DNA of 64,000 bases, taken from contig NZ_JQGK01000010.1 in NCBI RefSeq assembly GCF_000743525.1, forward strand, positions 1 to 64,000. The letters run 5' to 3'. Source of the DNA: Sulfurospirillum sp. SCADC. Lineage in GTDB: Bacteria > Campylobacterota > Campylobacteria > Campylobacterales > Sulfurospirillaceae. The translations under genes were made by a program, and so were the position numbers. The stretch's first letter is position 1; the number at the start of each line of letters is the position of its first letter. Under the pieces are notes generated by a model that was given only the letters and a program-made list of their open reading frames with translations, was not told where the DNA came from and made no database searches. Below, in pieces: positions 57,696 through 64,000 of this stretch.

Positions 57696-59027
57696 ATGAC
57701 GAAAGAACAACAGCTAAAACATGAGATTTTAGAAAAAACAAAAGAATATTATGAACTTGTGCATAAAAAAAATCAAACTAAACCGTTTGTTGAGGGAGAA
57801 AGTCGCGTTAATTATGCAGGTCGTGTCTTTGATGAAAAAGAGATGATCAATCTAGTTGATAGCTCGCTTGATTTTTGGTTAACGTATGGGGATTACTCTA
57901 AAAAGTTTGAAAAAGAGTTAGCAAAGTTTTTACATGTAAGATGGGCATTCTTAGTCAATAGCGGCAGTTCTGCTAATTTGCTCGCCTTTTATGCACTCAC
58001 GTCACCATTGCTCAAAGAGAGACAAGTCAAAAGAGGTGATGAAGTCATCACTGTAGCTGCTGGGTTTCCTACAACTGTAGCTCCGATCGTCCAATATGGT
58101 GCAGTACCTGTATTTGTAGATATGGAACTCACATATGCAAATATCGATGTCACAAAACTTGACCTTGCCCTTAGTCCAAAAACAAAAGCTGTTATGATCG
58201 CCCATACTCTTGGAAATCCATTTAATCTAAGAGCGGTAAAAGAGTTCTGTGACAAACACAACCTTTGGCTTATAGAGGATAACTGCGATGCTTTAGGCTC
58301 TACTTATGAGGGAAAACCTACTGGAACTTGGGGAGATATAGGGACAAGTTCATTTTATCCTCCACATCATATGACGATGGGTGAAGGTGGAGCTACTTAT
58401 ACGGACAATCCTCTGCTCAAAAAGATTATGCTGAGTATGAGAGACTGGGGGCGTGACTGTTGGTGTGAAAGTGGTGTTGACAATACTTGTGGATGTAGAT
58501 TTTCTCAAAGTTTTGGGACTTTGCCAAAAGGCTATGATCATAAATACGTTTACAGCCACTTTGGATTTAATCTAAAAGTTTCAGATATGCAAGCAGCGGT
58601 TGGTGTGGCTCAGCTCGAGAAATTCCCAAGCTTTGTGATAAAAAGAAAAGAAAATCAAAAGAAACTCTATGATGGACTTAAAGACTTAAAAGAACTCCAA
58701 CTTGTAGAAACGCAACCAAACGCAGACCCTAGCTGGTTTGGATTTATGATGACACTTGCAGATAATGCAAAATTCACACGAAATGAGATAGTAGAGTTTT
58801 TAGAAGACAACAATATCCAGACTAGAAACCTCTTTGCGGGAAATATGACACGACACCCGATGTTTGATAGCATGGTGCTAAACACAGATTATAGAATAGT
58901 TGGCGAACTGAGTGTGACCGATAAGATTATGACTGATAGTTTTTGGATAGGTTTGTATCCTGGTATGGGTGATGAGGCTATAGGGTATATGGTTGAGAAG
59001 ATTAGAGAGTTTGTAAAAAGCAAGTAA
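57696..59027 (+). CDS. rfbH: CDP-4-keto-6-deoxyglucose 3-dehydrase RfbH
   Basis: PMP- and 2Fe-2S-dependent enzyme removing the 3-hydroxyl group. The aminotransferase fold has histidine where others have the PLP lysine (FYPPHHMTMGEGG), the hallmark of this dehydrase. Cluster cysteines lie in RDCWCESGVDNTCGCRF. ATG at 57696, behind GGGAA, gives 443 residues; the frame is open upstream but that part overlaps the previous gene. The last TTACATGTAA copy of the window lies at 57930. Confidence 0.93.
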   Translation: MTKEQQLKHEILEKTKEYYELVHKKNQTKPFVEGESRVNYAGRVFDEKEMINLVDSSLDFWLTYGDYSKKFEKELAKFLHVRWAFLVNSGSSANLLAFYALTSPLLKERQVKRGDEVITVAAGFPTTVAPIVQYGAVPVFVDMELTYANIDVTKLDLALSPKTKAVMIAHTLGNPFNLRAVKEFCDKHNLWLIEDNCDALGSTYEGKPTGTWGDIGTSSFYPPHHMTMGEGGATYTDNPLLKKIMLSMRDWGRDCWCESGVDNTCGCRFSQSFGTLPKGYDHKYVYSHFGFNLKVSDMQAAVGVAQLEKFPSFVIKRKENQKKLYDGLKDLKELQLVETQPNADPSWFGFMMTLADNAKFTRNEIVEFLEDNNIQTRNLFAGNMTRHPMFDSMVLNTDYRIVGELSVTDKIMTDSFWIGLYPGMGDEAIGYMVEKIREFVKSK

Positions 59028-59037
59028 AGGCAAAAAG

Positions 59038-60060
59038 ATGATAAAGCAATTTTCATTTGAAAAATTTGGACCACTTAGCGAAGTCAAAAGTAGCTCACTA
59101 TCAAATATAAACTTGATAATCGGTTCAAATAGTGTTGGAAAAACATTTTTACTCAAATCTTTATATTCTCTTGTTCGTTCGCAAGAGGAGTATAATAAAG
59201 GTGATGATAGAAGAGAATTTGATGAAGTATTGAGCGACAAGCTTTATTGGACTTTTCAAATCGAAAAATTGAGTGATTTAGTTCAAAAAGGTAGCGGAAG
59301 TAGACTTAAAGCATCTGTGACTATGAGTGATAATACTAGCTTAGCTTTTGAAATAGGACAAGACACAAACAAAAAAATATCATCACTTCATAATAATCTT
59401 TCAAAAAGAGAAGCGAACTCAATTTTTTTACCTCCAAAAGAAGTTCTAACACTTTCAAAAGTGATACTAAAGTCAGGATTGCAAGATAAATCTTTTGGAT
59501 TTGATGCTACTTATGTTGATTTGGTTTTGGCTTTACAAAATCCAACTCAAATGGGAAGAAACTACGAAGCATTTAAAACTTCAAGAAATAGTCTTGAAAA
59601 AATGTTTCAAGGTAAAATAGAGTTTGATACAAGTAGCGACAAATGGATATATAAAAAAGGGAATAGTAAGTTTTCTATCAATACAACAGCAGAGGGAATT
59701 AAAAAAATTGCCATACTAGATACTCTGCTTGGAAATAGATATTTATCTCCATCATCTGTGATATTTATAGACGAGCCAGAATCGGCATTGCATCCTGTAG
59801 CGATAAGCCAATTGCTAGAAATAATTTCTATCTTGGCAGAAAAAGGGATACAGTTTTTTATGGCTACACATTCGTTTTTTGTAGTCAAAAAACTTTATCT
59901 AATCGCGAAGAAAAAGAATATAGATTTACCAATATTTTTACCCAATGAAGATGATGGATGGAAGCAAGAAAACCTCAAAAATGGAATTCCAGACAATGAA
60001 ATAATAAACGAATCCATAAGGTTGTTTGACGAAGAGCTAGAAGTTGGAATAGATGGATAG
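59038..60060 (+). CDS. SMC/OLD-like AAA ATPase of unknown function
   Basis: ABC-type ATPase of 340 residues. Walker A is GSNSVGKTF near residue 29; a signature-like TAEGIKKIAILDTL precedes Walker B VIFIDEPESALHP, and the H-loop is ATHSFF. No TOPRIM nuclease domain follows, so it differs from full OLD proteins. It overlaps the next gene by eight bases. The pair interrupts the CDP-tyvelose operon between rfbH and the epimerase. The arrangement recalls ATPase-plus-effector defence pairs, but this is inference. Confidence 0.8.
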   Translation: MIKQFSFEKFGPLSEVKSSSLSNINLIIGSNSVGKTFLLKSLYSLVRSQEEYNKGDDRREFDEVLSDKLYWTFQIEKLSDLVQKGSGSRLKASVTMSDNTSLAFEIGQDTNKKISSLHNNLSKREANSIFLPPKEVLTLSKVILKSGLQDKSFGFDATYVDLVLALQNPTQMGRNYEAFKTSRNSLEKMFQGKIEFDTSSDKWIYKKGNSKFSINTTAEGIKKIAILDTLLGNRYLSPSSVIFIDEPESALHPVAISQLLEIISILAEKGIQFFMATHSFFVVKKLYLIAKKKNIDLPIFLPNEDDGWKQENLKNGIPDNEIINESIRLFDEELEVGIDG

Positions 60061-60565
60061 AGTTAATATCGTAGAATCTGGAGTGACTTTTGGTGCATTT
60101 AAGCAAGATAATGTATTTCTAATAGAAAAGGTTCTAACAGATCTGGACTATGGTGATGGTATAAATAAAGTAGAATTTATTCTCAAACATAAAACTGGTA
60201 CATCTTCTGTGATTTTTTTAGAAGCAAAAAGTTCTATCCCAAAAGAGTCTGATGGTTTTTTTGAGGAGATTAGACGTAAGATGATTCACTCTTTGACTCT
60301 ATGGGTTAGCACTATTTGTGGAAGACATTCTTCTCTTAAAAACTCTTTGGCAAAAAACCTCAAGAGTAAAGAAGATTTATTGTTGCCGATTAAACTAATA
60401 CTGGTCATACCAAAACTTCCAGATGAATTGTTAGAACAAATAAGTCAAAAATTTAAAAAGTCTTTGGAGATAGAGCGAAAAATATGGGATATCAATTACT
60501 CTCATATTATGGTGTTAAATGAAAGCAGAGCAAGAAAATATAAGTTGATAGGAGCAAATATATGA
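60053..60565 (+). CDS. Protein of unknown function with an E-x-K motif, partner of the ATPase
   Basis: No family recognised. The 170-residue protein has a hydrophobic strand leading to FLEAKSS (E57, K59), preceded by acidic residues D35 and E41. That order resembles the PD-(D/E)xK nuclease core, but the resemblance is weak and unproven. The second half is helical and rich in lysine. It overlaps the ATPase gene and, by four bases, the tyvelose epimerase gene, so expression is coupled to both. Confidence 0.65.
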   Translation: MDRVNIVESGVTFGAFKQDNVFLIEKVLTDLDYGDGINKVEFILKHKTGTSSVIFLEAKSSIPKESDGFFEEIRRKMIHSLTLWVSTICGRHSSLKNSLAKNLKSKEDLLLPIKLILVIPKLPDELLEQISQKFKKSLEIERKIWDINYSHIMVLNESRARKYKLIGANI

Positions 60566-61578
60566 AATACTTAATAACAGGTGGATGTGGATTTTTAGGT
60601 TCAAACATTGCAAGTAAGATTTTAGAACAAGGCGATGAACTTATAGTGTTTGATAGCCTTTATAGATATGGTAGTTATCAAAACAAAGAGTGGCTAGAGA
60701 GTCAAGGTAAGTTTATCTTCATTCATGGCGACATACGAAACACTAACGATGTTGAGCGAACTATAAAAACTCATAAACCTGATGTGATCTATCATCTCGC
60801 GGGTCAAGTGGCGATGACTACCTCTATAGCTGATCCTAGAATGGATATGGAGGTAAATGTAGGAGGAAGTTTTAATCTCTTAAACGCAGTGAGACTCTAT
60901 AGCCCAGAGAGTACAATTATCTACTCGTCTACAAACAAAGTCTATGGAGACTTAGAGCAATTCACATACAAAGAAACGCAGAGTCGATACGAATGTATAG
61001 AGAAGCCAAATGGCTTTGATGAGAGTGTAAATCTTGACTTTCACTCTCCTTATGGAACTTCAAAAGGAAGTGCAGACCAGTACATGCTAGACTTTGCAAG
61101 AATTTATGGCATCAAAACAGCAGTGTTTAGACACTCATCTATGTTTGGAGGAAGACAGTTTGCCACTTATGACCAAGGTTGGCTTGGATGGTTCACTCAA
61201 AAAGCAATTGAGATAAAAACAAATACTCTAAAAGAACCATTTACAATTTCAGGAAATGGGAAGCAAGTAAGAGATTTACTATATGCAAGTGATTGTGTAG
61301 ATTTATACTTAAAAGCTTCACAAAAGATAGATACCATAAAAGGACAAGCTTTTAATGTAGGTGGAGGGATACAAAACTCATCTTCACTTCTTGAACTTTT
61401 TAGTTTCCTAGAAACGGAACTAGATATCAAGATGACCTATACACAACTACCTCCAAGAGAATCAGACCAAAGAGTATTTGTAGCAGATATATCAAAAGCA
61501 AAAGAGTTAATAGGTTGGGAACCAAAAGTTTCTAAAGAAGAAGGTGTGAGAAAAATGATTGAGTGGGTGAGCAAATGA
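60562..61578 (+). CDS. rfbE: CDP-paratose 2-epimerase (CDP-tyvelose synthesis)
   Basis: NAD-dependent epimerase of 338 residues. GGCGFLGSNIASKIL binds NAD; the active site FHSPYGTSKGSADQYM and the unusually conserved RHSSMFGGRQFATYDQG identify the tyvelose epimerase family. It converts CDP-paratose to CDP-tyvelose, the last step of the pathway begun by rfbF. Confidence 0.92.
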   Translation: MKYLITGGCGFLGSNIASKILEQGDELIVFDSLYRYGSYQNKEWLESQGKFIFIHGDIRNTNDVERTIKTHKPDVIYHLAGQVAMTTSIADPRMDMEVNVGGSFNLLNAVRLYSPESTIIYSSTNKVYGDLEQFTYKETQSRYECIEKPNGFDESVNLDFHSPYGTSKGSADQYMLDFARIYGIKTAVFRHSSMFGGRQFATYDQGWLGWFTQKAIEIKTNTLKEPFTISGNGKQVRDLLYASDCVDLYLKASQKIDTIKGQAFNVGGGIQNSSSLLELFSFLETELDIKMTYTQLPPRESDQRVFVADISKAKELIGWEPKVSKEEGVRKMIEWVSK

Positions 61579-62516
61579 ATAGTGAAATTCCATTAGTTAC
61601 TATTGCGATTCCAACATACAATAGAGAGATTCTATTAACAAAACTTGTAAATTCAATACCAAAAGACATTAATATATCTATTAGTGATAATGGATCTTTC
61701 TTGCCTGATAAGTTCAATGAGCAATATGAAAACATTTCTATTGTTAAAAATGAAATTGTTTTAGATATTTTTTATAATTGGAATGCATCGATAAGAAATA
61801 TTGATGAAAGTTGCTATCTAGCTATTCCGTCCGATGATGATTTATATAATATTGGATCTTTTGAATTTATTAAACAAACTATCAATTCTTTAGATGATAT
61901 AGATGTGTTTATTTTTGGAAATAATTTTATAGATGAACATGATAATGTTATTGGTAGTTATTGCCCAAAAGAATTAAAAGTTTATGATTATCCAGAAGGA
62001 TTGAACGAGTTTTTATACGGTGTTAATGTAAGAATGCCTAGTGTGTTTTTTAAAAAAAGTTTTCTAGATAAAATAGGTTATTTTGATGAAAAGAATTTTA
62101 CTCTAACTGCGGCAGATAGTGAATTAATTCAAAGGTCATTATTGCTTGGCAAGGTTGCTTTTATTCCCAAAATAGTCTCTTCTTATAGAGTTTGGAATGG
62201 AAGTTTAACTGATCAAAAAATTGCAACTAATCATTGGATGAATGAGATTGATATTTGGACAAATAAAATAATTGAACTTGCAAAGAGTAAACTTACAGAT
62301 GCTCAAAATACTTTTGATTGGGGAAAATATAAAGATGAAATTTATGCTAGAAATCTTTTAGCAGGATTAAATAATTTATACAAAAATAAAAAATATTCAA
62401 AAGTTTCTGATTACTTTTTATCTTGTAGATATCCTAAGAATGCAATGTTTAAAACAAAAATAAGAATTTTTAAGACATTGATATTATCAAAAATAAAGGC
62501 TTTGTTTGTTAGCTAA
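61575..62516 (+). CDS. Glycosyltransferase family 2
   Basis: GT-A transferase of 313 residues. VTIAIPTYNRE opens the nucleotide-binding domain, SISDNGS follows, and AIPSDDDLY is the metal-binding acidic motif. The start at 61575 makes an ATGA overlap with the epimerase stop. A role in adding a dideoxyhexose or another O-chain sugar is plausible, not shown. DNA is strongly A+T-rich. Confidence 0.85.
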   Translation: MNSEIPLVTIAIPTYNREILLTKLVNSIPKDINISISDNGSFLPDKFNEQYENISIVKNEIVLDIFYNWNASIRNIDESCYLAIPSDDDLYNIGSFEFIKQTINSLDDIDVFIFGNNFIDEHDNVIGSYCPKELKVYDYPEGLNEFLYGVNVRMPSVFFKKSFLDKIGYFDEKNFTLTAADSELIQRSLLLGKVAFIPKIVSSYRVWNGSLTDQKIATNHWMNEIDIWTNKIIELAKSKLTDAQNTFDWGKYKDEIYARNLLAGLNNLYKNKKYSKVSDYFLSCRYPKNAMFKTKIRIFKTLILSKIKALFVS

Positions 62517-63789
62517 AAATTTTTCTTATTCAATAATATACAAGATATTAGGATTATTAATTTCTCTAACACTCGTACCATTATTGATTAATGTTTTAGG
62601 TGTGGAAAAATATGGACTCTGGGTTGCATTTACATCTTTACTAGTATGGATTGGTCTGTTTGATTTTGGACTAGGTTATGCTTTGAAAAATACGGTTTCT
62701 AAATCATTGGCTAATAACACAATTGAAGAAGCACAGCTTGAAACATATCAAGTTTTAAAAATTACATTCTTTTTTTCATTTATTCTTTTGATGCTTTTTG
62801 TATTTTTATTTTCATTTATTGAGATTTTAGCTGATAATATTTATCTTTCATTAATCCTATTTATTCCATTTATTTTGATGTTTCCTATTAAACTAGGTAG
62901 TCCTATATTGCAAGGGGCGAGAAAGATTGCTTTAGAATCAGGACTTTTGTTTTTAAGTACTTTATTGTTTTTTATTGCTATTTTAACAGTAAATTTTTTT
63001 GAATTAAAACTAGAAATAGTTTACCTAGCTATTTTATTTGTTGCAAGTTATATGTTATCAACCTTTTTAATTTGGTTATCAGCAATGAAGATTGTCGAAA
63101 TTAGTTGGATTGATTTTAAGTATATTTCAAGGAGTAAACTTAACTTTTTTAGAATCAAAATGGGCATCAAATTTTTCGGTTTACAACTATCTTCTTTAGT
63201 TCTTTATTCAATGGGAACAATAATCGTTTTTGCTTATTTAAATGCAATAAGTGCAGCACATTTTGATGTAATAAATAAAATATTTCTTGCAGGATTGGGT
63301 GTTTTTAATATAGGTATAGCAGTGTTTTGGCCTGAAATTAGCCATAATTTTGAAAAAAAAGATTTTCATACAATTCTAAAATTATATTTTATCATGATTG
63401 GGTTAGCAATTATTTTTTTCATTTGTAGCATTGCGTTCTCATTTGTAGCTCCACAAATTATTTCACTTTGGACAGATAGTAAAATAAATGTATCCCAAAG
63501 TGAGACAATTTGGTTTGCTTTGTTGGTTTCTATTCAGGCCATTGCTTATTGTGGCGCAGTTGTTTTGAATTCTTTTGAAAAAATTACATATCAACTTTTT
63601 ATATCAATAGCAGCAACAATTATAATGCCACCTTTATCAATATGCTTAATAAATAGCAATTATGAAATTTCTTCTATCCCAATTGCTGCGTTTATTTTAA
63701 CAATACCTGCAGCACTATATTGCAATATACATGCATATAAATTAATTAAACAAGGAATATTACTAAATGATAAAACAAATATTAAATAA
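62506..63789 (+). CDS. wzx: Wzx-type polysaccharide flippase
   Basis: Integral membrane protein of 427 residues with about twelve segments, starting with the family pattern SYSIIYKILGLLISLTLVPLL and GVEKYGLWVAFTSLL. Members of the MOP exporter superfamily flip lipid-linked O-units across the inner membrane. TTG start overlaps the preceding stop. Its presence implies a Wzx/Wzy pathway, although no clear polymerase lies in the window. Confidence 0.85.
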   Translation: MLAKNFSYSIIYKILGLLISLTLVPLLINVLGVEKYGLWVAFTSLLVWIGLFDFGLGYALKNTVSKSLANNTIEEAQLETYQVLKITFFFSFILLMLFVFLFSFIEILADNIYLSLILFIPFILMFPIKLGSPILQGARKIALESGLLFLSTLLFFIAILTVNFFELKLEIVYLAILFVASYMLSTFLIWLSAMKIVEISWIDFKYISRSKLNFFRIKMGIKFFGLQLSSLVLYSMGTIIVFAYLNAISAAHFDVINKIFLAGLGVFNIGIAVFWPEISHNFEKKDFHTILKLYFIMIGLAIIFFICSIAFSFVAPQIISLWTDSKINVSQSETIWFALLVSIQAIAYCGAVVLNSFEKITYQLFISIAATIIMPPLSICLINSNYEISSIPIAAFILTIPAALYCNIHAYKLIKQGILLNDKTNIK

Positions 63790-64000
63790 ACTTTTTTATA
63801 ATCCATATCGATTTATTAAAAAATACCAAAATATTCTGCTTGCTGAGAATACAATTCTTTTGAAATCGTGTACATTTAGGTTTGATGGCAAAGACAAACA
63901 AAATAAAGTAAGTATTGGAAATAATACTATGGTTGGATGTAGTTTCATTTTTGAGTCAGATGAAGGTGAAATAGAAGTAGGAAACAATACCTTTATCAAT
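63767..64000 (+). CDS. Hexapeptide-repeat acyltransferase, N-terminal part (runs off the window)
   Basis: An open frame begins at ATG 63767, inside the end of the flippase gene, and continues without a stop for 78 codons to the window edge. The later part reads VSIGNNTMVGCSFIF and IEVGNNTFIN, the left-handed beta-helix repeat of O-acetyltransferases. It probably acetylates an O-chain sugar. The overlap of 23 bases with wzx is larger than usual in this cluster, so the start is provisional. Confidence 0.7.
   Translation, partial: MIKQILNKLFYNPYRFIKKYQNILLAENTILLKSCTFRFDGKDKQNKVSIGNNTMVGCSFIFESDEGEIEVGNNTFIN

Larger units (their letters stand above)
2686..57939. repeat. Dispersed palindrome TTACATGTAA (about 30 exact copies)
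   Basis: Exact copies start at 2686, 4240, 4558, 5503, 6276, 9277, 14478, 15621, 20606, 24676, 25075, 27673, 28384, 31751, 34250, 35441, 36027, 39517, 40439, 42715, 42814, 43754, 45267, 46283, 49391, 49601, 51578, 53493, 55989 and 57930. One-base variants lie near 10919, 12160, 20855, 26712, 29859, 34645, 36602 and 56225. Most copies are inside genes, read as L-H-V or T-C-K/N. The third frame reads TAC-ATG-TAA and is blocked by the stop. Confidence 0.95.

Noticed and set aside
1-64000. CRISPR arrays, insertion sequences, prophage genes or replication origin
   Set aside because: No regularly spaced direct repeats, transposase, integrase or phage structural genes were seen, and the dispersed palindrome is too short and irregularly spaced for an array.

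Overview
The window is chromosomal DNA of moderate to low GC from a member of the Campylobacterota (Epsilonproteobacteria), most likely Sulfurospirillum or a close relative. This rests on gene content and protein character: a petABC-type cytochrome bc complex, ccoI/ccoS cbb3-oxidase maturation genes, a gmhB-hldD-hldE-gmhA heptose operon, a periplasmic ATP-dependent DNA ligase, many GTG and TTG starts and very tight, overlapping operons. No phage, insertion sequence or CRISPR array was seen.

Layout. 0-1.4 kb: a WbaP-like glycan-initiating sugar-phosphate transferase, interrupted at a run of eight G and so probably phase-variable. 1.4-3.8 kb (minus): tRNA-Phe, murD and mraY. 3.9-8.8 kb (plus): gpmI, then fabG-acpP-fabF-accA. 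8.8-14 kb (minus): a small c-type cytochrome, the cytochrome bc complex and mnmG. 14.1-21.9 kb (plus): a two-component system, a DctPQM TRAP transporter and the PxpABC 5-oxoprolinase, read as one sensing, uptake and catabolism unit. 21.9-34 kb: a chemoreceptor, ribE, pgeF, tpx, an HD-domain protein, an EamA transporter, an EAL protein, the copper ATPase CcoI with CcoS, a cytochrome c and a TPR protein.

34-64 kb is a long surface-polysaccharide region. First come ADP-heptose synthesis and LPS core and lipid A genes (gmhB, hldD, hldE, gmhA, a GT10-like transferase, a heptosyltransferase, two GT4-type transferases, an O-antigen-ligase-like protein, an ELM1-family protein and an LpxL-like acyltransferase). 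Then come the nucleotide-sugar genes: manB, rmlA, rmlB, ugd, manC, gmd and fcl (GDP-fucose, dTDP-4-keto-6-deoxyglucose, UDP-glucuronate), followed by rfbF, rfbG, an RmlC-like epimerase, a paratose-synthase-like reductase, rfbH and a CDP-tyvelose epimerase. Last come a GT2 transferase, a Wzx-type flippase and the start of a hexapeptide acyltransferase. A two-gene cassette (SMC/OLD-like ATPase plus a small protein with an E-x-K motif) sits inside the tyvelose operon and is the best candidate for an undescribed system.

Signals no gene explains: the palindrome TTACATGTAA occurs about 30 times, mostly inside genes; a two-hairpin repeat of about 60-80 bp occurs in four intergenic places with compensatory stem changes; an exact 11-bp tandem repeat lies at the TRAP/Pxp promoter; and a long hairpin forms the 5' leader of an exonuclease gene. 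No gene-free stretch exceeds 300 bases.
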